Source: Anaerolineae bacterium (GTDB taxonomy: Bacteria > Chloroflexota > Anaerolineae > Aggregatilineales > Phototrophicaceae). Taken from it: DNA of 64,000 nt. Below the pieces are notes generated by a model. The model saw only the letters and a list, made by a program, of their open reading frames with translations. It was not told where the DNA came from and did not search any database. Of this stretch, positions 15,222 through 23,751 are shown in pieces. The stretch lies in the NCBI GenBank assembly GCA_022822305.1, contig JAJEBY010000016.1, positions 806,001 through 870,000 of the forward strand. Direction: 5' to 3'. The translations under genes were made by a program, and so were the position numbers. The number at the start of each line of letters is the position of its first letter. Position 1 is the first letter of the stretch.

Positions 15222-16871
15222 ATGTTGAATCGAACCAGGACGCAAGACATTTCAGTTGAAGAAATCCGAAAACTGGCGCTGCCCTTGAGTACGCACATTG
15301 TATCTGGCGAGGGTTTGCTGGATCGGTCCGTGACCTGGACCACCGTCATTCATCCGGAAGACGATATCAGCTCCAAGGTCATTCAGAAGCGCGAGCTGAT
15401 ATTGATCGCGCCAGTCAATAATCCGCCTAAAGCCCACGGAGATACCGAAATCATACAATGGTGCGCGGAGCGAGACGTATCCGCTGTCGTCTTTTGTTCG
15501 CCGGTCAGCCCGGCTGGATTGGCCGAAGCCAAGGCGTGCAGCCTGCCGGTTCTCAGCTTGAAACGAGATACGCGAATCCGGGAAGTCGAGCGCACCATCA
15601 TTAGTTTGCTGGTAAATCGCAAGGGGCAAGTCGAGCGCCGAGGCACGCAAATCTATCGCCAGCTGACGCAGATTTCGTCGCGCAACGAAGGCATGGACGA
15701 GCTAATCGCTTCGATGGCTCGCCTAACCAAGAAGGCGGTCATCGTACATGACAAGCGGCTCCATCCGCTGTCCCACAAGATCCAGCCGGAAATCGCCGGT
15801 ATCTGGGACGATATCGAGTACTTTCTCAAGAAGCAGGATAATTTACCCGTCGAGCTGCACGATAGACACCGAGTAGTGGAGGTCGATCCTCCGGTCCTGA
15901 TGCAGTCGTTGCCCATAGCGGGATTGGCGCGGCTGGTGGCGCCAATCATCACCAATAATGTGGGACGCGGATATCTGTCGATCATTGGGCGGGATAGCGA
16001 CCTTGACGAAATTGACCAGTTGGTCTGTGAGCACGGCGCGGCGGCCTGCGCGCTGGAAATGGCGAAGCAGAAAGCGGTCAACGAAACGGAAAAACGGTTG
16101 CGCGGCACATTTCTTGATCGACTGCTGCTCGGCGATGTCAGCCAACAAGAGGCCATTCGCCAAGGGGAACGCTTCGGCCACGATATGACACAGACTCATG
16201 TGGCCTTTGTGCTGTCGTGGCGCGGAGACAATCGACATTCGCTGCGCCGGTTAGAGACCATCGTCAACACCATAATCTCTGGCCGTCAGACATCTGCGCT
16301 GGTTTGGACTCGTGAAAACGAGGGCGAAGTAGTGGTCTTCCACGCGACAGACCAGGCAGACCCTATCGATCACAGTATGGAGCTATCCAACGCCTTCAGC
16401 GGCGAGGTCAAGCGACGATTCCCACAGTCTCGCGTGGCTATTGGCTTGGGACAAGTCGCGCGAGATATCAATGGTTGGCGCAGCAGCTATCGGGATGCTG
16501 TGCAGGCAATGGAGCTGGCGGAGAGGCTTCAGACTGATTTGCCGCTCTTCATCGGCGACCTTGGCGTATACCAGCTGATTCTCAGCCTGACGGACAAGGA
16601 CAAACTCAGCGACTTCTGCGAAGACAGCCTGGGCCCGCTAATGGACTACGACATGCGCCAAAACGCCGATTTGATCAAGACCCTGGAGGCGTTCTTCAAT
16701 TGTCACGGAAATCTATCGCAGACGGCGGAGACCCTTATTGTTCATCGAAACACACTGCTGTATCGAATGAACCGCATAAACGAGATCGCAGGCATTGACC
16801 TGAATCGACCGGAAACCCGCCTCGCGATGCACCTGGCCCTCACCATTCGCCGTCTGTTGGCGCTAAGTTAG
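15222..16871 (+). CDS. PucR family transcriptional regulator (first copy)
   Basis: A 549-residue regulator. I start it at the ATG at 15222; the track's ORF runs 44 codons back into the preceding gene's shadow. The layout is that of PucR/CdaR-type proteins. There is an N-terminal PucR-like sensor (about 1-130, with SGEGLLDRSVTWTTVIHPEDD), a central GAF-like region (about 160-290), a GGDEF-like helper domain (about 320-440), and a C-terminal HTH_30 domain with CHGNLSQTAETLIVHRNTLLYRM, the strongly conserved HRNTL recognition helix. PucR proteins usually activate nitrogen or purine catabolic genes. It lies directly upstream of gltB on the same strand, with a conserved palindrome in between, so gltB is its likeliest target. 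Confidence 0.9.
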   Translation: MLNRTRTQDISVEEIRKLALPLSTHIVSGEGLLDRSVTWTTVIHPEDDISSKVIQKRELILIAPVNNPPKAHGDTEIIQWCAERDVSAVVFCSPVSPAGLAEAKACSLPVLSLKRDTRIREVERTIISLLVNRKGQVERRGTQIYRQLTQISSRNEGMDELIASMARLTKKAVIVHDKRLHPLSHKIQPEIAGIWDDIEYFLKKQDNLPVELHDRHRVVEVDPPVLMQSLPIAGLARLVAPIITNNVGRGYLSIIGRDSDLDEIDQLVCEHGAAACALEMAKQKAVNETEKRLRGTFLDRLLLGDVSQQEAIRQGERFGHDMTQTHVAFVLSWRGDNRHSLRRLETIVNTIISGRQTSALVWTRENEGEVVVFHATDQADPIDHSMELSNAFSGEVKRRFPQSRVAIGLGQVARDINGWRSSYRDAVQAMELAERLQTDLPLFIGDLGVYQLILSLTDKDKLSDFCEDSLGPLMDYDMRQNADLIKTLEAFFNCHGNLSQTAETLIVHRNTLLYRMNRINEIAGIDLNRPETRLAMHLALTIRRLLALS

Positions 16872-16974
16872 ATGGTCGCCTGCATTAGTGACTGCATTAT
16901 TTCATGTAGCGGATGGACCGGCGCAAGTGCCGCCGCAGGAGACCGTGAGCATCAAACTGAGTGAATATCGAGTG

Positions 16975-16995
16975 CCTTGTATAAGTTGCACAAGG
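16975..16995. promoter_or_regulatory. Candidate operator palindrome upstream of gltB
   Basis: A 21-bp near-palindrome with arms CCTTGTATAA and TTGCACAAGG around a central G. It matches an ideal CCTTGTGCAA-S-TTGCACAAGG palindrome at 19 of 21 positions, and its outer arms (CCTTGT-N9-ACAAGG) are perfect. Its centre is about 78 bp upstream of the start predicted from the TATAAT at 17051, a usual place for an activator. A close relative lies at the same distance before argC (44467-44487). Confidence 0.6.
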
Positions 16996-17050
16996 GCATG
17001 GATGATATATCCATTGCTTTTGGGCAATAGAGCGAGATGAGACATGAGAC

Positions 17051-17074
17051 TATAATAAAGAGGCTGCGCTCTTT
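17051..17074 (+). promoter_or_regulatory. Probable activator-dependent gltB promoter (-10 only) and inverted repeat
   Basis: A perfect TATAAT at 17051-17056 has no recognisable -35 at 16-18 bp, as expected of an activator-dependent promoter. It is followed at once by an inverted repeat, AAAGAG-N6-CTCTTT (17057-17074), around the predicted start. The rest of the 303-bp gap between the first pucR and gltB shows nothing else beyond the palindrome at 16975-16995. The leader to the gltB ATG would be about 110 nt. Confidence 0.45.
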
Positions 17075-17174
17075 GCGAACAGATATCGCATGGTTGGTAA
17101 GGCAATCGAAGGTTTCGTGCAGCCTCGAAAACGGTAAACTTGACAGTAGCGCATTCCTTAAGACCAGGGGATTC

Positions 17175-20100
17175 ATGATGCGACATGAAAATCATCTGAG
17201 CCACGAAGATACTTTCGCCGATCTCCATCCACTGGACAAGGACCATCGCGACGCCTGCGCGCTCATTTGCTCCGTGCGTAAAGGCGGACAAGCGACGCAT
17301 GGCAATGTCAAGCGCACGATAGAAGCGCTGACACGCATGGGCCATCGAACCGGATACATCAACGGTGAAGGCGATGGCGTCGGCGTCTTGACAGATATTC
17401 CGCGTCAGCTGTGGACAAAATGGCTGGCGGAAGCGGGATTGCGCGCATCCTTGGCCACCGATCGCAATTTCTGGGTCGCGCATGTGATGGTGCCGGCGGA
17501 CGATCGCGCGCGCGCTCAGAACATCATTGACCAGATCTGCCGACAGATCAGCGAAGTTGGTTTGCATATTCTCATTGATCGCGGCGGCCGCGTTTATCGG
17601 CAAGTATTGGGACCAAATGCCGAAAAGAACGAACCGGTATTTTGGCAGATCGCCGGCATCAACGGTCAGGTGCCGTCAGACAAGCTGGAAGCGACGCTCT
17701 TTGATTTGCAGGTTCAACTCGAGAGCGAATTGGGTGTGCACTTCCCGTCATTTTCATCACATAGCGTTGTGTACAAGGTGCAGGGCACAATCGAAATTTT
17801 GCGGCGCTACTATCCGGAGTTGCGCGACCCCGATTACGCCTCCGCCATCACCATGGGGCACGCGCGCTATAGCACCAACACCAACCCGATCTTTGAACGC
17901 GCGCAGCCTTTCTGCCTGATTGGCCATAATGGCGAGTTCAATACCATTTCCCGATTCCGCCTGGAATCCGAGATGCTCAAGATTCCCATGGTGGAAAACG
18001 GCTCGGATTCGCAGGATGTCGACAGGACGATTTACGCCCTTTGCATGCATTATGGTCTGGATTTGATCGAGGCGATGGAACACGTATTTCCGCCCTTCGA
18101 GCATGACCTCGTTCAGCACGCGCCGGAAATCCACGATATGTATGCGGAGATGCGTCAGGCTTTCGGGCCATTCGCACAAGGACCCGCGGCCGTGGCTTCG
18201 CGTTTCGGCAATCTTGCTGTATTCAGCGTCGATGCGCTAGGGCTGCGTCCGCTCTGGTTCGGCGAAACGGAAAAAGAATACTTCGTGTCGTCTGAGCGCG
18301 GCGTTTACCCGCTGGATTCAATGTCCGTCAGCCCCAAGCCAATGGCGCCGGGCGAGAAGATTGCCCTCGAGATAATCAACGGTCATTCGATCAAGGTTTA
18401 CGATTATCCGGCGATTCAGCAATACGTTTACAACAAGTATCGCGAGCGCAATCCCCTAAGCCCGACTGGGGGCAATATCTGGGTGTCCGGAAATGAGCAG
18501 GTGATTTCTCCGCCGCCGGGGAGTTATCCATTGCCACCCACCGAAGACGACGGCCGTCAACTGCAGGCCGAGAGCGCGCCCGTGGCCGTCTTGCAGAAAG
18601 CGCCCGAGCCTCGCAAAACGGCGACCAAGCTGCCGTGGTCGGATTCCCCAATCAAGGTGAATGCGGCTGTGATGGCTGGATTCGGCTGGGAACGCTACCA
18701 CGTGGAGATCGTCAATTCGCTCTCCGAAAACGGCAAGGAACCGATCGGCAGTCTTGGCTGGGACGGTCCTTTGGCGGCGCTAAGCAATCAACGGGTCAAT
18801 TTGGCGGATTACTTCAAGGAAACCATCGCGGTTGTCACTAATCCGTCGATTGATCGCGAGCGCGAACAAGCGCAGTTTTCGTCGCAAGCATTGATTGGCA
18901 CTCGACCGGAAATCGCCGTCGGCCGCGACGACAGCGGTACGTTGATTCGTCTGGAAGTCCCGCTGCTGCTGGAAGCCGTTCCAGGATTTGAAGACATCGA
19001 GGTGATTCGCAATATCGCCGCCAAATACGGCACGTTGATGATTGATGATCTGGCCGAGGTGTTTGCGGACAAAGTCAGTTTCATGTCAATGGGCTTTACC
19101 AGCGACACCACGATCGACCAGGCGCTGGAAGACTTGCAACGCCGCGCGGTAGAAGACGTTCTGGCCGGCACACAGTGCATCATCCTTGACGACAACAAAG
19201 TAGCGATGGGTGAAGAATTGTTCATCGATCCGCTATTGGCCGTTGCCGCGGTGGACAAGGCCTTGCGACAAGCGGATCATACGCCGAATCTTCGTCGTCG
19301 CGTGGGATTGATTGTGCGCTCTGGCGCCTTGCGCGATCTGCATGACCTGGCCTTGTGCATCAGCTTGGGCGCAAACGCGATTCTGCCCTATGCTATGTAC
19401 GCGGTAGGTCTGGGTCTGGCGCCGCGCGGCGGCAAAACCGTGCTCACCGACGAGCTGGTGAATACGGGTCTGGGCAATACCTTGAGAGCGATTCACGGTG
19501 GATTGCAGAAGATCACCTCGACGATTGGCTGCCATGAATTGCGCGGATACGGACACAGTTTTGGCTCGATCGGCTTGTCCAAGAATATCGCCGGTTTGCT
19601 GGGGACGCCGAATTACTTCGGTTCGACCGGTCGCGGTCTGACCTGGACGACGTTGCAAAATGACGCCGAAGAACGCGCGCAAGAATTCCGAGGCGAGGTT
19701 CGCGCGCGCTTGAAGAATCCGGAACGGTTCTATCCCAAGATGTGGAAGAAGGCAGAAGCCGTCGCTCACGGTGAGTTGGAATTCGATGAATACACCGAAA
19801 CCTTGCTCAATCTCGAGAACAAGATGCCGGTTTCAATTCGACATATCCTGGGACTCAAGGAATCGCCGACGCCGGTAAGCTCGGACTCGGTCGATATTAG
19901 CATAAAGGGTTACGACCTGCCCGTGCTGATCAGCGCCATGTCATTTGGATCGCAGGGCGAGTTGGCCTATCGCTCATATGCTGAAGCTGCGCATCGGCTG
20001 AACATCATCTGTATGAATGGCGAAGGCGGTGAAATCCACGACCTGCTGGGGAAGAACCCGAGGAATCGTGGCCAGCAAGTCGCCTCCGGGCGTTTTGGCG

Positions 20101-21881
20101 TTAACATCGGGTTCCTCAACGGCGCCGATTATATCGAAATCAAGATCGGCCAAGGCGCGAAACCGGGGGAAGGCGGGCACCTGCCTGGATATAAAGTCAC
20201 CGAACAGATCGCGGCAGTCCGGAGTACGACACCGGGAATCGGTTTGATATCGCCGAGCAACAATCACGATCTGTATTCGATTGAAGATCTGGCGCAGTTG
20301 ATTGACGAATTGAAGACCGCCAATCCGCACGCCAAAGTTTCGGTGAAGCTGCCGGTTGTGCCGGGGATCGGCATCATCGCCGTTGGCGTCGCCAAAGCCG
20401 GTGCCGACATCATCACCATCACTGGCTACACCGGCAGCACTGGCGCGGCGCGCGCGCACGCCCTGCGCCATGTGGGGCTGCCCGCCGAAATCGGCGTTTG
20501 GCTGGCGCATCGTCATCTCATCGACAGTGGATTGCGAGATGATGTCGAAATCTGGGTGGACGGCGGCATGAAGAGCGGACGCGATGTCATCAAGATGGTT
20601 TGCCTCGGCGCCAATCGCGCAGGATTCGCCACCATGGCGATGGTAGCGGTCGGCTGCACGATTTGCCGCGGCTGTCACGATGGCACCTGCCATGTTGGCA
20701 TCACCACGCACGTCAAGACCAGGGAAGAAGCCGAAAAACGCGATTTCAAGGCCTTCCGTCCATTTGAGGAACGCGGATCCGCCGACTACATCGTCCACAT
20801 GTTTGACGCTTTGGGCGACGATATTCGCAAGTGGTTGGCGAAGATGGGGATCAGCAATCTCCAGGATATTGTTGGGCGGGCCGATCTGTTGTATCAGCAA
20901 TCGCATCAGGATCGCATTGATTTGAAACACTTGTTGCGCCCGGTGCCGTGCGTTCAGAAGAATAGAGCACAACCCGGCGGACGACGGGTCACGCGTCCGC
21001 GCAATACCGTCAGCAAGCAAATCACGGATATCGTCACCGAATATGTCAGCAGAGGCGAATTTGAACTCACCTACGATGACGAGCAGGTGATGGCGATGGA
21101 TCGCGCTTTGGGCACCCATCTTGCCGGCGCGATCAAGCGCAATGCCGTGCCCCAAGGCGATCGAATCCGTGGCGTCAACCTGAGTTTCAGCAATTCGGCG
21201 ATACCCGGAAATGGTTTGGCGGCATTCCTTGACGATCCGGTTAATGTGTTGGTCGAAGGCGGCGCCCAGGATGGCGTGGGCAAATGCGCTGTCAGCGGAA
21301 AGATCTCCATATTGAAGGGACTGAATCACAACGGTCGTCGGCTTGACGGTTCCGTGGGCAAGAGCTTTGCCTATGGCGCGCAAGGGGGCATGTTCATCGT
21401 GCAGGGGAACGCCGATACCCGCGCCTGCATCCGTATGAGCGGCGCGGATGTTGTCTTCGGCGGTGAAGTCACCGAACCGTTGCAGGATAGCTTGGGCGGA
21501 ATCGGCGCGCGAGCCAACCTCAAGGGTTACGCATTCGAATACATGACATCGGGACGCGCGCTGGTGCTGGGAGATCCGGGCCCCTGGATGTGCGCGGGCA
21601 TGACCGGAGGCGTGGTATACCAGCGCATACAGCCAGAGATGGGTCTTACCATCGACGCGATCCGAAAGCGCGTCGCTGCCGGTTCAGTTGTGAAGATACA
21701 GCCGCTTGACGACGAAGGTCAAAATGATATACGCGAGTTGCTCAACACCTACATTCGCACGCTGGAGGAAAACCATCAGTCCCAAGCCGCGGAACCGCTC
21801 TACGCGCTGCTAAAGCGACCGGCCGAACACTTTATCAAGATCTCGCCGCCAGACGCGCACAGAATTGTCAACGAGAGTTAG
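17175..21881 (+). CDS. gltB: Glutamate synthase large subunit (GltB)
   Basis: A 1568-residue GltB. It takes ammonia from glutamine and adds it to 2-oxoglutarate, making two glutamates. The ATG at 17175, with AGGGG upstream, leaves the Cys of HRDACALICSV (about residue 29) as the class II amidotransferase nucleophile after processing. In order come the glutaminase domain (about 29-400, with HNGEFNTI), a central domain (about 480-800), the FMN/2-oxoglutarate barrel (about 850-1240, with EGGEIHDLLGKNPRNRG and PGEGGHLPGYKV), the 3Fe-4S Cys cluster (CTICRGCHDGTCHVG), and a C-terminal GXGXG beta helix. No GltD is adjacent, so the electron donor may be ferredoxin or a distant GltD. It is flanked by two PucR regulators. 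Confidence 0.95.
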   Translation: MMRHENHLSHEDTFADLHPLDKDHRDACALICSVRKGGQATHGNVKRTIEALTRMGHRTGYINGEGDGVGVLTDIPRQLWTKWLAEAGLRASLATDRNFWVAHVMVPADDRARAQNIIDQICRQISEVGLHILIDRGGRVYRQVLGPNAEKNEPVFWQIAGINGQVPSDKLEATLFDLQVQLESELGVHFPSFSSHSVVYKVQGTIEILRRYYPELRDPDYASAITMGHARYSTNTNPIFERAQPFCLIGHNGEFNTISRFRLESEMLKIPMVENGSDSQDVDRTIYALCMHYGLDLIEAMEHVFPPFEHDLVQHAPEIHDMYAEMRQAFGPFAQGPAAVASRFGNLAVFSVDALGLRPLWFGETEKEYFVSSERGVYPLDSMSVSPKPMAPGEKIALEIINGHSIKVYDYPAIQQYVYNKYRERNPLSPTGGNIWVSGNEQVISPPPGSYPLPPTEDDGRQLQAESAPVAVLQKAPEPRKTATKLPWSDSPIKVNAAVMAGFGWERYHVEIVNSLSENGKEPIGSLGWDGPLAALSNQRVNLADYFKETIAVVTNPSIDREREQAQFSSQALIGTRPEIAVGRDDSGTLIRLEVPLLLEAVPGFEDIEVIRNIAAKYGTLMIDDLAEVFADKVSFMSMGFTSDTTIDQALEDLQRRAVEDVLAGTQCIILDDNKVAMGEELFIDPLLAVAAVDKALRQADHTPNLRRRVGLIVRSGALRDLHDLALCISLGANAILPYAMYAVGLGLAPRGGKTVLTDELVNTGLGNTLRAIHGGLQKITSTIGCHELRGYGHSFGSIGLSKNIAGLLGTPNYFGSTGRGLTWTTLQNDAEERAQEFRGEVRARLKNPERFYPKMWKKAEAVAHGELEFDEYTETLLNLENKMPVSIRHILGLKESPTPVSSDSVDISIKGYDLPVLISAMSFGSQGELAYRSYAEAAHRLNIICMNGEGGEIHDLLGKNPRNRGQQVASGRFGVNIGFLNGADYIEIKIGQGAKPGEGGHLPGYKVTEQIAAVRSTTPGIGLISPSNNHDLYSIEDLAQLIDELKTANPHAKVSVKLPVVPGIGIIAVGVAKAGADIITITGYTGSTGAARAHALRHVGLPAEIGVWLAHRHLIDSGLRDDVEIWVDGGMKSGRDVIKMVCLGANRAGFATMAMVAVGCTICRGCHDGTCHVGITTHVKTREEAEKRDFKAFRPFEERGSADYIVHMFDALGDDIRKWLAKMGISNLQDIVGRADLLYQQSHQDRIDLKHLLRPVPCVQKNRAQPGGRRVTRPRNTVSKQITDIVTEYVSRGEFELTYDDEQVMAMDRALGTHLAGAIKRNAVPQGDRIRGVNLSFSNSAIPGNGLAAFLDDPVNVLVEGGAQDGVGKCAVSGKISILKGLNHNGRRLDGSVGKSFAYGAQGGMFIVQGNADTRACIRMSGADVVFGGEVTEPLQDSLGGIGARANLKGYAFEYMTSGRALVLGDPGPWMCAGMTGGVVYQRIQPEMGLTIDAIRKRVAAGSVVKIQPLDDEGQNDIRELLNTYIRTLEENHQSQAAEPLYALLKRPAEHFIKISPPDAHRIVNES

Positions 21882-21909
21882 TTGCTGGACTGACGCAGAA
21901 GACGACACA

Positions 21910-23565
21910 TCATACGGTCGCGGCCTCGCTGGGGATGGTCGCGAGCACCCGCTGCGTCTTTAGGGCCAGGTGCAGAATCAGTCGATTATCAGCGTCGTCG
22001 AGATCAAGCTCAGTCAGCTCGGCGATACGATCGAGCCGGTATACAAGCGTATTGCGGTGCACGTCCAGCTGCTGCGCGGCCTTCGCCAGATTGCCATTCG
22101 CCTCGAAGAATCCGTTTAGCGTACGCACCAAATCGCTTTGCTTGCGAATATCGTGTTCCACCAGCGGACCTAAGGCATCGACATAAAACTGATGCAGTTT
22201 GTCCAGATTGCGTTCCTTCAAAGCCAACAGCAGTTGAAAGAGTTTCAAGTCACCGTAATAGGTTGTGCTATTCCGGTCACTGAGTTCGTAGGCGATTCCC
22301 ACGGCGTCCTTGGCCTCGCGATAGGCTTCTCGCAGAGAGGACAAACCTGTCGCCGGTCGACTTATGCCAGCGGCAACCAGGCCATCGGGCGATCGCGCGG
22401 CCAACTGATCGCGCAAACCTTCCACAATCGAACGCGTCCGCGCCAGAGCGGAGGCGTCATCCGGATCAAGCGGGTACAAGGCGACAACAACATCGACGTA
22501 CTGGCCTATCGCTCCATTAAGCTGCCGCCGCGACATATCGTCGCGAACGAGTGAAATGAGCGATTCCAGTGGCAAGGTTTGTCCGGTCTCGTTCACTGCC
22601 CGAAACAAGGAAACGACATACTTGTCACTTCCTTCAAAACCCGCTTGCTGCGCCCTTGTCCGCAGCAAGTCCTCGTCCGCGGGCGTACCGCTAAGCCACA
22701 TTTGAATCCAATCGCCGCGCGCCTGCTCGACTGCCGAGGCAATGGCGCGATTCTTCGCCATTTCCATGGCGCAGACGTCCGCGCCATAAGCGAGCACCAA
22801 GCGATCGAATTCGTCCAATTCTGCTTGCCGCTCGACCAGCGACAGAAAGCCGGCGATGCGTTTTTCGACCTTGAGAACGGTGGTGTATCCCAGCGGACTC
22901 TTCGCAATCACGCCCTGCGGCATGGGCTGCTGCTGCGCTAGCCATTCCTGGAAGTCCGCGTAATGAACAGTCCGCAGCAGATTACGACCGTTATGATTTC
23001 GGCGGCTAATCTGAGCGTATGCTTGCGCCATCATTTCGCCCGCTTCATCATGGACCACGATCGTTTTGCCGGTGGCGCGCGCGATGACTTGCAGCATGCT
23101 GCTCAGATCTCTATTTTCCGCCGCCAAACGCGTAAGCTGCCTTTGGATCTCCATTGCTCGCTCGGTCAAGCGCGCGGATTGATTGAGGAGCAGAGCATTC
23201 ACCGCGCGTTCGACGGTCGTAAGGCTGGTATCGATTGGAACGGAAACCACCACCGTACCGCATTCGAGAGCGGCGTCCTTGGCCTGCTGGCTGATTTCGC
23301 CGGTGGCCAGCACGGCATTGACGCCGATATCCGCTAGCAATCGAATGACATCCGCCAAACGCAATCGACTGTCAAAGCTGCGCAGCACATCCATCGACAC
23401 CAGCGCAAGCTCGCCGCCATAGATATCGGGCAGCGCCGGCGGCTGCGCCCGGATAGTAACCGACCAGTTGATTTGAGATTCGGGATCTCCGGCTACGACA
23501 GTAGCGCCTAAAGGAAGAGAATAACGCAGCAGCGATTGAATAGAAGCAGTAATCTTATCTGACAT
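21910..23565 (-). CDS. PucR family transcriptional regulator (second copy)
   Basis: A 551-residue paralogue of the regulator at 15222. The ATG at 23565, with AGGA 7 nt upstream, is preferred to the track's start, whose extra 41 residues form an AT-rich hydrophobic run that no family member has. Domains: PucR-type N-terminal sensor (about 1-130, NWSVTIRAQPPALPDIYGGELALVS), GAF-like middle, GGDEF-like helper (about 320-440), and C-terminal HTH_30 with NGNLAKAAQQLDVHRNTLVYRLDRI. It converges on gltB with 28 bp between stops, so gltB is bracketed by two such regulators. One may sense a different effector or repress. Its promoter lies in an AT-rich stretch (23566-23690); a TTGTGA-16-TATCTT pair there is only a weak candidate. 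Confidence 0.9.
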   Translation of the reverse strand: MSDKITASIQSLLRYSLPLGATVVAGDPESQINWSVTIRAQPPALPDIYGGELALVSMDVLRSFDSRLRLADVIRLLADIGVNAVLATGEISQQAKDAALECGTVVVSVPIDTSLTTVERAVNALLLNQSARLTERAMEIQRQLTRLAAENRDLSSMLQVIARATGKTIVVHDEAGEMMAQAYAQISRRNHNGRNLLRTVHYADFQEWLAQQQPMPQGVIAKSPLGYTTVLKVEKRIAGFLSLVERQAELDEFDRLVLAYGADVCAMEMAKNRAIASAVEQARGDWIQMWLSGTPADEDLLRTRAQQAGFEGSDKYVVSLFRAVNETGQTLPLESLISLVRDDMSRRQLNGAIGQYVDVVVALYPLDPDDASALARTRSIVEGLRDQLAARSPDGLVAAGISRPATGLSSLREAYREAKDAVGIAYELSDRNSTTYYGDLKLFQLLLALKERNLDKLHQFYVDALGPLVEHDIRKQSDLVRTLNGFFEANGNLAKAAQQLDVHRNTLVYRLDRIAELTELDLDDADNRLILHLALKTQRVLATIPSEAATV

Positions 23566-23695
23566 GTACAATGTCCTGGATATTCGAACGCATAAGAACA
23601 AGCCGAGTAAGGAGAATATTAGCAGAAACGACGAATTCAAGATAAGAAATTGTATGTTACTCACAAAATGATAGCAAATTATAAGCAAAAATATA

Positions 23696-23722
23696 GGGCG
23701 AACGAGTGCAACTCATTCGCCC
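23696..23722 (-). terminator. Rho-independent terminator of ileS
   Basis: On the minus strand a stem of 11 pairs with one mismatch (GGGCGAATGAGT against ACTCGTTCGCCC, 3-nt loop) is followed by TATATTTTTG. It lies 30 nt after the ileS stop and before the second pucR gene. Confidence 0.8.
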
Positions 23723-23751
23723 ACAGGCTAGCTTTAGTCATTTCTACCAAA

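Noticed and set aside
19974-21383. 469-codon minus-strand ORF inside gltB
   Set aside because: Antisense shadow of the FMN-binding and GXGXG domains; no recognisable domain.
23566-23688. N-terminal membrane segment of the second PucR protein
   Set aside because: The hydrophobic 41 residues come from AT-rich upstream DNA; a better SD and the family's N-terminus point to the ATG at 23565.
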